From contig PBTA01000044.1 in the NCBI GenBank assembly GCA_002726395.1, positions 13,219 through 20,543 on the forward strand: 7,325 nt of DNA. The letters run 5' to 3'. The stretch comes from Methanobacteriota archaeon. GTDB taxonomy: Archaea > Thermoplasmatota > Poseidoniia > Poseidoniales > Poseidoniaceae. Numbering within the stretch: position 1 is the stretch's first letter; each line of letters begins with the position of its first letter. Made by a program: the position numbers and the translations under genes. The notes below the pieces were generated by a model. That model made no database searches and was not told the origin of the DNA. It saw only the letters and a list, made by a program, of their open reading frames with translations. This document shows positions 1-5,816 of this stretch, piece after piece.

Positions 1-66
1 GATACTGAGCCACCTGAGTCGATTAACCAGCTCAATATCCTACGATGGTAACTACTTCTAATCCGT

Positions 67-80
67 TTATTGGACAATAA
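67..80. repeat. Perfect 6+2+6 inverted repeat
   Basis: TTATTG and CAATAA flank a 2-base GA spacer. The tight spacer suits a protein-binding dyad better than an RNA hairpin. It lies 16 bases after the TAA that may end a gene at 51, so it could also belong to that gene's 3' end, but no T-run follows. Function unknown. Confidence 0.4.
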
Positions 81-172
81 TGTCACCTTCAACCAAACCA
101 ACAGCAGATTGTTTATAATTTTAGCCTTTCTATACTTAATTAGTTACATTAAGTTACGTATTTCCACTGGAA

Positions 173-188
173 AAGTATGATAATACTT
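173..188. repeat. Perfect 6+4+6 inverted repeat (AAGTAT-GATA-ATACTT)
   Basis: AAGTAT at 173-178 is the exact reverse complement of ATACTT at 183-188, separated by GATA. It could be an operator or a small hairpin. In AT-rich DNA such a dyad is only mildly unlikely by chance, so no function is assigned. Confidence 0.4.
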
Positions 189-266
189 ACAACCAGTCAT
201 GACAAGTTCACTTTTTACACTTAATTTAGTACCTAAATGTAACGAGTTAGTAAAAGTGGAGTAACT

Positions 267-274
267 ATTATATC
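267..274 (+). promoter_or_regulatory. Candidate TATA box for the small winged-helix gene
   Basis: The word TTATAT at 268-273 resembles an archaeal TATA box. A start of transcription about 25 bases downstream (near 295) would leave a leader of roughly 50 nt, enough to carry the Shine-Dalgarno-like site before ATG 347. A GTAACT word abuts the box upstream, where BRE or operator sequences usually sit. The region is AT-rich, so false positives are likely. Confidence 0.35.
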
Positions 275-346
275 AGCGACCGACGTCCTGTAGTTTAGTG
301 GCAATTATTCAATGGATATGCGCTGCGTGACAAAGAGATGATATTG

Positions 347-676
347 ATGAAAACTACCAGAATCCGTGAAAAGATAAAGAAATTTTTAGGCGACCGACCC
401 CGAAACACCGCAGAGATTTTGGAACACATCAATAGCACCATGCGTCATGGTACTACAAGCCAACAACTTGGCAACGTATTATCAAAGGACAAAGACATCG
501 TCAAAGTAGGCTACATCAAGCGATCTGGAATACTATCAGGCGGCTACGACATCTGCGAATGGGCAACTAGAACATGGGTTTCTTCAAACTGCCCAGGGTG
601 GGAAGAAGGTACACCAATCATCATTGACCAAGAAGGCAATGTAACAACTGGCTCACCCCCAGAAAATCAATACTAA
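347..676 (+). CDS. Small winged-helix-like protein of unknown function
   Basis: A 109-residue basic, soluble protein with no signal peptide or membrane segment. The N-terminal half reads as a winged helix-turn-helix: helix 1 near residues 3-15 (TTRIREKIKKFLG), a second helix around TAEILEHIN, a recognition-type helix in the TSQQLGNVLSKD stretch, and a beta-hairpin wing ending near YDICEW. The C-terminal third (about 72-109) is polar, rich in Pro, Gly and Asn, and looks extended. I chose ATG 347 rather than the in-frame ATG 338 because GAGATGAT (336-343) then acts as a Shine-Dalgarno site with a 3-4 base spacer, much like that of moaC. The stop overlaps that of the convergent Rieske gene. A DNA-binding role is inferred from fold pattern only; I do not recognise a named family. 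Confidence 0.75.
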   Translation: MKTTRIREKIKKFLGDRPRNTAEILEHINSTMRHGTTSQQLGNVLSKDKDIVKVGYIKRSGILSGGYDICEWATRTWVSSNCPGWEEGTPIIIDQEGNVTTGSPPENQY

Positions 677-1728
677 TCTTGATTGGTTAGTATTCGATGG
701 AAATGATGGACGCCCCTCTCCATTTTAGGAGAGTAGCGTCCCCTATTATACAAACTAGATTTCATCCCTCTAAAACAAGCTTCAACAATCTCTTGATCTT
801 GTAATTCTACCAAGTCAACATCTCCACCTGCACCCAAACCAACTTTAGTTTGGTCTGCAATCAAACCATGGTACTTCACTACAGTCTTAGAATAGCCATT
901 AGGGTTGACTAGATTTATCGATAAACCCCATGGATAAAAATTGAGCATGAGGTTTGGAAAGAGCCACCAATAATATGCGGCAATTGATTTCCCATAATCT
1001 TCATGATTTTTGGGCAAATCAAATTTCGCCTCACCCTCTTTGGCAAATCCAATCTGTAGTACTCCATTATCAAATAATTGAGTTTCATAAGATGAATAAT
1101 CTAGTACTGAATTAAGTTCGTTGTGAACAAATGGTATGTGAAACCCTTCTAGATAGTTATCAACATATAACATCCAGTTAGTATCAAGGTGATGGGTTTT
1201 GTTAAGTTTTGAGTCAAATTGGAAATCTTCAATGTTAAGGAAATTCATCCTATCTTCAACAGCGGAAATGAATGAATTGAAGGATTCACCATTTTGTAAA
1301 TTGGCAAATAACAAACCGTGCCAATTGTTTACTTTCTTAGAGGGCAAATCATCTGAATTTGATGGAAAGTTTTCAGCTTGTTCAAACTCTGGCATATACT
1401 TTAGTTTCCCACAAAGATTGAATGTTCTTCCGTGATAAGCACACTTTATTGTTCGACGATTAGTTGAAACTTCTGACAAAATCATACCGCGATGAGTACA
1501 AACATTGGATAGGCAGTGAAACTCTCCAGATTCATCTTTGGTAAGCATCATTGGATTATTACCGATTAACACTGGAATAGTCGTTGATTGTTCCAACATA
1601 GCTACATGGCCAACAAAATTCCAAGTCGTAGAAAATTTCTCTAGCAGTGAATTGTATAACGATTCATCTGTGTAATAATTCGAAGGTAATGTTTTGGCTT
1701 TGGCTATTTCTGGATGAATCACATCCAT
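673..1728 (-). CDS. Rieske non-heme iron oxygenase, alpha (catalytic) subunit
   Basis: A 351-residue ring-hydroxylating-oxygenase-type catalytic subunit, expected to use O2 and electrons from a separate reductase to hydroxylate or demethylate a small molecule in the cytoplasm. The N-terminal Rieske [2Fe-2S] domain has CTHRG (Cys77, His79) and CAYHG (Cys96, His99). The catalytic domain has the mononuclear-iron motif DNYLEGFHIPFVH (Asp190, Glu194, His197, His202), and Asp311 in ELQDQEI is the likely third iron ligand. The C-terminal GRYSPKMERGVHHFHR is typical of the choline/carnitine-monooxygenase-like branch, so a quaternary amine or similar substrate is possible but unproven. ATG 1728 is chosen because GGTGAT lies just upstream; the frame extends 20 codons further only by overlapping the aldolase gene, whose stop is 11 nt upstream. 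No ferredoxin reductase is in the window. Confidence 0.93.
   Translation of the reverse strand: MDVIHPEIAKAKTLPSNYYTDESLYNSLLEKFSTTWNFVGHVAMLEQSTTIPVLIGNNPMMLTKDESGEFHCLSNVCTHRGMILSEVSTNRRTIKCAYHGRTFNLCGKLKYMPEFEQAENFPSNSDDLPSKKVNNWHGLLFANLQNGESFNSFISAVEDRMNFLNIEDFQFDSKLNKTHHLDTNWMLYVDNYLEGFHIPFVHNELNSVLDYSSYETQLFDNGVLQIGFAKEGEAKFDLPKNHEDYGKSIAAYYWWLFPNLMLNFYPWGLSINLVNPNGYSKTVVKYHGLIADQTKVGLGAGGDVDLVELQDQEIVEACFRGMKSSLYNRGRYSPKMERGVHHFHRILTNQD
708..741. repeat. Strong imperfect hairpin at the convergent gene ends
   Basis: GGACGC (708-713) pairs with GCGTCC (736-741) and CTCTCC (716-721) with GGAGAG (728-733), around a 6-base ATTTTA loop and one 2x2 internal mismatch (CC against TA). For the plus-strand winged-helix gene it lies 32 bases past the stop codon, a plausible 3' end structure or terminator. 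On the minus strand it falls inside the Rieske coding sequence, in the codons for the conserved GRYSPKMERGV segment. No T-run follows on the plus strand, so a classical intrinsic terminator is not shown. Confidence 0.5.
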
Positions 1729-1739
1729 AATATCACCAT

Positions 1740-2663
1740 TCAATCGTGGTAAATCGCCATGGCTTCTTCCACAGACGCTCCCTGACAAATAATAGCGTGA
1801 GATGCTGCTGCCATTTTAACTGCGTCTTTGGTATTCTTTTGATGGATATTTCTGCCAGTGGCTGCGCCTCGACAATTACCAATATTCATTTGTTGCCACA
1901 AACGTTCTAGGAACTCATCAGCAGGTAATGTTCCACCACCTGAACAGATAATACCAGTGCGTCCTGCAGCTTCAACGGCAATTGCCAGTGACTCTGAACG
2001 AGACATACCCTCAAATTCAGCTGGATAATTTACTTTGGCAAAGTCGGCTCCAATACATGCTGCTACTCCGGCTGCACCGGAAATTAATTGCGGATCTTTT
2101 TCATTACCCACTGCAGCACCTCTTGGATACATCCAAACAACTGAAATCATGCCAAGTTCGTGTGCTTGGCGGATTAATTGTGCTGCTTCAGACATCATTT
2201 CGTGTTCATATTCACTACCGATATAAATCGTGTAACCGATGCCTACTACATTTATTCCATTATGAACTAAAGACATAACATCATCCATGTCCCAAAGTGC
2301 CTGTGATACAGGATCTCTTTGTTTGGTTTTTACTAAATGAGATTTGGAATTCAACTTGACAAGATAAGGGATTTCAGGATAATCTCTTGCGTATTGAGCA
2401 ATCAAACCAAGTTGACCTGCTAAAACTCCAATGGTTCCTTGCTGATGGCATTGATTGCCAATCTCAAATAGATGCCCAGGGTCGTTGGAAGATAATGGTA
2501 TTTTTTTACCCCCGTCGTAAAAGTCGTCGTTAAGATGTTCAATTTTTTGATCGCAGGCAAATAAATTCATTCTTCCTGTGCCGGCAGTTGCAGCATTCAT
2601 ATTATCAATAAATGTGTCAATTAGTTCGTCGGGAACATCTGCTGGGACATTGTATTTTGCCAT
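1740..2663 (-). CDS. Class I fructose-bisphosphate aldolase, archaeal DhnA/FbaB type
   Basis: A 307-residue (beta/alpha)8 aldolase of the DeoC/FbaB superfamily. Known archaeal members cleave or form fructose 1,6-bisphosphate through a lysine Schiff base. Visible active-site features are DQKIEH (Asp38), VVWMYPRG (Trp177 and Tyr179, matching the Trp and Tyr of the Thermoproteus tenax enzyme), the Schiff-base lysine in ADFAKVNYP (Lys210), and phosphate-binding segments SGGG (about 241-244) and GRNIHQ (270-275). It is longer than the roughly 260-270 residues usual for archaeal FBP aldolases, with extra sequence between about 40 and 110. ATG 2663 has GGTG upstream; an in-frame GTG at 2672 is the alternative. 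Related enzymes make aminodideoxyheptulosonate for aromatic amino acids, so substrate is not certain. A GlpX phosphatase nearby supports a gluconeogenic role; operon partners suggest other possibilities. Confidence 0.88.
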   Translation of the reverse strand: MAKYNVPADVPDELIDTFIDNMNAATAGTGRMNLFACDQKIEHLNDDFYDGGKKIPLSSNDPGHLFEIGNQCHQQGTIGVLAGQLGLIAQYARDYPEIPYLVKLNSKSHLVKTKQRDPVSQALWDMDDVMSLVHNGINVVGIGYTIYIGSEYEHEMMSEAAQLIRQAHELGMISVVWMYPRGAAVGNEKDPQLISGAAGVAACIGADFAKVNYPAEFEGMSRSESLAIAVEAAGRTGIICSGGGTLPADEFLERLWQQMNIGNCRGAATGRNIHQKNTKDAVKMAAASHAIICQGASVEEAMAIYHD

Positions 2664-2681
2664 CTCTAACACCGCTTTTGA

Positions 2682-3548
2682 TTAGTTGCCGGTAAAGTTA
2701 GCTACACGCTTTTCGACATATGCAGCGATTCCTTCTTTTGCATCAGTGCTGTTGAATAAAGATGCTTGTAATTCTCTTTCAAGTGCAAGGTGATACTCGA
2801 ATGGGATTTCTGGGCCGGTTTGAACTGACCTCTTGATGTTTCCAACTGCCTTGACCGCCTTATTTGGCAAAGTGAATTGAGTGCACCAGTCGAGTACATC
2901 TCTTCTGAAATCTTCTGCTGAACCTTCCCACAAATGATTGATTAGATTACACGCTTCAGCATCTTCAAAAGACATAAGTTCTCCAGTGACCATCATTTCT
3001 AGGGCTTTTGCTTTACCAATGAGTCTAGTTAATCTTGCAGTACCACCGGTTCCGGCTAGAACGCCAAGATTTATTTCAGGTAGCCCAACCTTGCCAGAGT
3101 TCTTTCTAGCAATTCTAATATCTGCTGCCATAGCGATTTCTAACCCGCCGCCTACAGCGTGACCATTTATTGCACAAACAACTAGTTTGGAAGTTTGTTC
3201 AAATCTTGAAAGCGTTTCATTTGCGTGAAGACAAAAATTGTATTTAAATCCGGGTGTCACCGAGTTAAGCATCTGAATTGATGCCCCTGCGGAAAAGAAA
3301 GATGCTCCATTACCAGTCAGTACGATACAAGTGACATCGTCATTGAATCGTGCTCTGACTACGGCCTCATCAATATCCCTCATCATCTCGTGAGTATAGG
3401 TGTTTGGCGAACGGTCATTAGGTCCGTCCAGTGGTTCTCCTGCAGAATTTGATGTCAATTCAATTACTGCAATCCCATTATTTGTGACTCCGTAATTGAC
3501 CAGTTTGTTTGGCATTGGCTCAAGTTTTAATCCATAAAGGTCGCTCAT
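2682..3548 (-). CDS. Enoyl-CoA hydratase/isomerase (crotonase) family protein
   Basis: A 288-residue crotonase-fold enzyme. The family adds water to, or isomerises, enoyl-CoA thioesters. The oxyanion-hole segment SFFSAGAS lies at about 83-90 and GHAVGGGLEIAMAADIRIA at about 129-147. Both catalytic glutamates of true hydratases appear conserved: Glu137 (GGGLE) and Glu158 (LPEINLGVLAGTGG). The usual Asp of the FSAGAD motif is Ser here. ATG 3548 follows AGGA, though with a short 3-base spacer; ATG 3515 (MPNKLVNYG) is a credible alternative because many homologues begin just before such a strand. It sits 40 nt after the flavoprotein stop and 18 nt before the aldolase, so it is probably co-transcribed with both. 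The acyl-CoA substrate cannot be read from sequence: beta-oxidation, branched-chain or aromatic catabolism all fit. No hydroxyacyl-CoA dehydrogenase or thiolase is in the window. Confidence 0.9.
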   Translation of the reverse strand: MSDLYGLKLEPMPNKLVNYGVTNNGIAVIELTSNSAGEPLDGPNDRSPNTYTHEMMRDIDEAVVRARFNDDVTCIVLTGNGASFFSAGASIQMLNSVTPGFKYNFCLHANETLSRFEQTSKLVVCAINGHAVGGGLEIAMAADIRIARKNSGKVGLPEINLGVLAGTGGTARLTRLIGKAKALEMMVTGELMSFEDAEACNLINHLWEGSAEDFRRDVLDWCTQFTLPNKAVKAVGNIKRSVQTGPEIPFEYHLALERELQASLFNSTDAKEGIAAYVEKRVANFTGN

Positions 3549-3588
3549 GTGTCCTGCGAGAATGACTAGCATTATGAATAAATCGCAT

Positions 3589-4842
3589 TCAACTTTCGGG
3601 CACAGATAACTGATCTGAATCTTTAGCGAAGGATGTTTTACCACCGCTTTTACGAACTTCATTCCACTGGTTTTTCACCGCCATAGCAGCATCGGAGGGC
3701 TCCCAGTCATCTCTTTTCAGTGCCTTTCTAAACGGCATTCTTCTAACACCCCGGCCCATTGATTTTGGATCTTTTTTCAACATGAACGGGTTTACAAATC
3801 GGTAGAGAAGACTTTTTAGCAAGGTTGGCCGGAATAGTTTTCCAATCCAAACAAGACCATCGTTGCGCTTTTTTTGGTCTTTCATCCAACTTTTGCACAT
3901 CATTTTGAAAGTCCTATCTCCCACTCTATTCATCAGCCAACGATTAGCTACACTAGTCTTGACGTAAGGAAGCAATTGCTTTCTAACCTCTTGATCATAA
4001 TCACACTCGCCTAATATATCCTTAGCCGCTAAAACGCCTGACCATATAGCCATCCTCATACCAAAACCCCACATGAAGTCCTGCAAACCACCAGATTCAC
4101 CAACATAGTATCTGCCATCCTGTAAATAATTGGCATTAATTGTGAAATCGCCTTTACCGCCGACTCTCTTTATGGGTTGGCGATTAAGTTCAGGGTAGTG
4201 CTTATCGTACCAAGCAATTGTTTCGTTAAGAAATCGATCACTTTTTTTCTGCTTACGCCACAAACAAGTGCAAATCAGTCCCACTCCATCGATAATTATC
4301 AGATATGAATAAGCCCCTGGAGCAAGTTTATCATTCAATTGGAATGCTATATGATTAGGGTGGTCTGTATGAAATATTTCTCCATAGGCGACTGCTGAGG
4401 TTCCTTTAGGCCCACAAGCAATTATTTGACAGTCCTCTTCCTTGACCCTTGTCTTATAGTGTATTTTTGCTCCTGCAGCCAATGCTTGTCGTTTAATTCC
4501 TTGATCAATTGTATGGCTTGAAGTTCCTCTCTCAACGATACGATAAGACACTTTTGGACTTCTTGCCTGAGTTATTTCATCATCGGGGTGAATCAAGTCT
4601 ACCTCAGTGAATTCGGTAGCTTTAAACTCGCTTGTATCAAAACCCCATTGTTTCAACTGGTCAAAGAAATCAACATCCATACTCCAGTTTTCCAAGGCTT
4701 GAAAGTCTCCATCAAACCTAGCACCAGAATCGTCTCTAATATCGTGCACATGAACTTCATGTCCTGCTTTCGCAAGAATCGTTGCGGCTGCTAAACCGGA
4801 AAGTCCCGCTCCCATAATATTGATGGGACCTTGCTCCGCCAT
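3589..4842 (-). CDS. FAD-dependent oxidoreductase, geranylgeranyl-reductase-like superfamily
   Basis: A 417-residue flavoprotein. The N-terminus has a Rossmann dinucleotide fold, GAGLSG at 11-16, with Asp34 at the end of the second strand where an acidic residue binds the FAD ribose. A second FAD contact is the VGESGGLQDF segment (247-256), where family members usually have GD-A-G; here Asp is Glu. The substrate motif of known geranylgeranyl reductases (YxWxFP) is not preserved: the matching stretch reads PGAYSYLIII. The C-terminal ~120 residues are rich in Lys and Arg with hydrophobic patches, suggesting contact with a membrane surface. It could reduce isoprenoid double bonds in lipids or quinones, or act as a cyclase-, hydroxylase- or desaturase-like enzyme; function is open. 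It appears to be the first gene of the minus-strand array. ATG 4842 is placed directly before the first beta strand; no Shine-Dalgarno is visible, so it may be leaderless. Confidence 0.8.
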   Translation of the reverse strand: MAEQGPINIMGAGLSGLAAATILAKAGHEVHVHDIRDDSGARFDGDFQALENWSMDVDFFDQLKQWGFDTSEFKATEFTEVDLIHPDDEITQARSPKVSYRIVERGTSSHTIDQGIKRQALAAGAKIHYKTRVKEEDCQIIACGPKGTSAVAYGEIFHTDHPNHIAFQLNDKLAPGAYSYLIIIDGVGLICTCLWRKQKKSDRFLNETIAWYDKHYPELNRQPIKRVGGKGDFTINANYLQDGRYYVGESGGLQDFMWGFGMRMAIWSGVLAAKDILGECDYDQEVRKQLLPYVKTSVANRWLMNRVGDRTFKMMCKSWMKDQKKRNDGLVWIGKLFRPTLLKSLLYRFVNPFMLKKDPKSMGRGVRRMPFRKALKRDDWEPSDAAMAVKNQWNEVRKSGGKTSFAKDSDQLSVPES

Positions 4843-4850
4843 GTATAAGG
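4843..4850 (+). promoter_or_regulatory. Candidate TATA box for the moaE-moaC-glpX-regulator array
   Basis: TATAAG at 4844-4849 lies directly beside the start codon of the divergent flavoprotein gene. Its centre is about 25-27 bases upstream of ATG 4871/4874, the usual archaeal distance from TATA to transcription start, so moaE could be leaderless from there or have a short leader if translated from 4895 or 4916. No equally good TATA is visible for the minus-strand array in the same spacer. Confidence 0.45.
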
Positions 4851-4870
4851 TAATGAGGCGAGAGGTTTGA

Positions 4871-5320
4871 ATGATGCGTTTCCCTCGCTTCGCCATGGGC
4901 GGAGAGATTTTCATCATGGAAGCCCCGAAAAACCTTGACCACCAAGGCCTTTTACAAGTGTTAGATTTGACCGACTGCGGCGCTGTAGTGTCATTTTTGG
5001 GCATTACAAGGGGATTTGATGACGGGGTAGAGATTTATCGTTTAGAATTTGATGCGTGGCAAGATAAACTCGGAAATGTACTACAACTATTGGCCGAAAC
5101 TGCCATCGAAAGTTTTGGAGTTAGCAAAGTTGCAATGGCGCATCGCACCGGCCCAGTAGAGGCAGGAGAAAACATTGTATCCATCCATGTTGCTAGCCCA
5201 CATAGAAAGCAGGCATTTCAAGCCTGTGAATGGTTAATAGATGAACTAAAGATTCAAGCACCAATATGGAAAAAAGAAGTTTCAGAGCACGGTGAAAAAT
5301 GGAAAGCAGGATTGGGGTGA
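4871..5320 (+). CDS. moaE: Molybdopterin synthase catalytic (large) subunit MoaE
   Basis: MoaE forms a heterotetramer with thiocarboxylated MoaD and inserts two sulfurs into cyclic pyranopterin monophosphate to give molybdopterin. Length is 149 residues, close to the 150 of the E. coli protein. Recognisable blocks are GAVVSFLGITRG (38-48, with the conserved Arg47), HRTGPVEAGE (91-100), SPHRKQAFQACEWLIDELK (109-127) and APIWKKE (130-136), whose lysine matches the active-site lysine of E. coli MoaE (Lys119). The start is uncertain. ATG 4871/4874 has GAGAGGT upstream and a TATA at the right distance; ATG 4895 (MGGEIFIMEAP) aligns best with the E. coli N-terminus; ATG 4916 has GGAGAG ahead of it but would lose the first beta strand. 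MoaD is not in the window. moaC follows after 4 nt. Confidence 0.92.
   Translation: MMRFPRFAMGGEIFIMEAPKNLDHQGLLQVLDLTDCGAVVSFLGITRGFDDGVEIYRLEFDAWQDKLGNVLQLLAETAIESFGVSKVAMAHRTGPVEAGENIVSIHVASPHRKQAFQACEWLIDELKIQAPIWKKEVSEHGEKWKAGLG
5314..5320 (+). promoter_or_regulatory. Shine-Dalgarno site of moaC, overlapping the moaE stop
   Basis: GGGGTGA at 5314-5320 matches the archaeal anti-Shine-Dalgarno (core GGTGA) and ends with the TGA of moaE, four bases before ATG 5325. It fixes the moaC start at 5325 rather than at the in-frame GTG 5292, and suggests coupled translation of moaE and moaC. Confidence 0.7.
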
Positions 5321-5324
5321 ATTG

Positions 5325-5774
5325 ATGGAAAAAGAAATAAAAGCGATCGTTGACATAACTGAAAAATCTGTAATCAGAAGAAGCGCTACGGCCACAGGTT
5401 TACTCAAAATATCCCAATCAGCACGAACTGCGATAATCAATGATGAAGTCAAAAAAGGTAATGTCATAGAAGCCTCTACTATTGCTGCAGTACAAGCGGT
5501 AAAAGAAACTCCAAGGATTATACCCCATTGCCACCCAATACCCCTAGAGGGTTGCGATGTTAATTGGAATTTGGACGGAGATGGACTTCGCTGTAACGTA
5601 AGTGTACTAGCACATTACAAAACAGGTATTGAGATGGAAGCGATAACCGGAGTTTGTGCTGGATTATTATGCGCCCTTGACATGATAAAATCATTTGAAA
5701 AAGATTCTACAGGACAGTACCCTAATACTGAAATCTGCGACGTCAGAATACTAGAAAAAGTGAAATCTGAATAA
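5325..5774 (+). CDS. moaC: Cyclic pyranopterin monophosphate synthase MoaC
   Basis: MoaC converts the 3',8-cyclo-GTP made by MoaA into cyclic pyranopterin monophosphate, the first pterin of molybdenum/tungsten cofactor synthesis. The 149-residue length is near the family norm (about 160). The conserved core is complete: KKGNVIEASTIAAVQAVKET (43-62, catalytic Lys44), IIPHCHPIPL (65-74, His70), TGIEMEAITGV (100-110, Glu103 and Glu105) and LDMIKSFEKD (118-127, Asp119 and Lys122), matching E. coli Lys51, His77, Glu112, Glu114, Asp128 and Lys131. The N-terminal MEKEIKAIVDITEKSVIRRSA is the expected substrate-loop region. Together with moaE it is a partial Mo-cofactor cluster; moaA, moaB and moaD must be elsewhere. 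A 42-nt gap separates it from the phosphatase gene. Confidence 0.95.
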   Translation: MEKEIKAIVDITEKSVIRRSATATGLLKISQSARTAIINDEVKKGNVIEASTIAAVQAVKETPRIIPHCHPIPLEGCDVNWNLDGDGLRCNVSVLAHYKTGIEMEAITGVCAGLLCALDMIKSFEKDSTGQYPNTEICDVRILEKVKSE

Positions 5775-5816
5775 CTTGAATCAACCGCATCATTCATTGA
5801 ATGGTCAGTACCATAG

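Larger units (their letters stand above)
1..346. other. AT-rich non-coding region upstream of the small winged-helix gene
   Basis: I see no convincing complete gene here. In frame 1 the first 51 bases stay open for 16 codons and end in TAA (residues DTEPPESINQLNILRW), which could be the C-terminus of a gene entering from the left, but a second frame is also open to a stop at 61, so this is weak. From about 60 the stretch is AT-rich and contains two short perfect dyads (67-80 and 173-188), a TTTATAAT-like box at about 112-119, a TTATAT box at 268-273, two AGTTAC words exactly 10 bp apart (142-147, 152-157) and two GTAAC words 22 bp apart (239-243, 261-265). This fits a promoter/regulatory region rather than coding sequence. 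No RNA gene could be folded from it by eye. Confidence 0.6.

Noticed and set aside
1..51. C-terminal tail of a gene entering from the left (16 codons then TAA)
   Set aside because: Too short to support as a gene; another frame is also open at the edge. Kept only as a remark in the non-coding entry.
1..143. Minus-strand frame open from 143 to the left edge
   Set aside because: It has no ATG and only a possible TTG start near 101; the residues look like translated AT-rich non-coding DNA.
284..312. tRNA-like 5' half (GTCCTGTAGTTTAGTGGC and following bases)
   Set aside because: The TAGTTTAGTGG stretch resembles a tRNA D-arm, but the D-stem pairs poorly, no anticodon stem forms downstream, and no T-arm or acceptor 3' strand is found.
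4894..4897. CATG shared by start codons on both strands (moaE ATG 4895 and an upstream in-frame flavoprotein ATG 4896)
   Set aside because: Starting the flavoprotein at 4896 would add 18 basic residues ahead of the Rossmann strand and overlap moaE; ATG 4842 fits the fold better.
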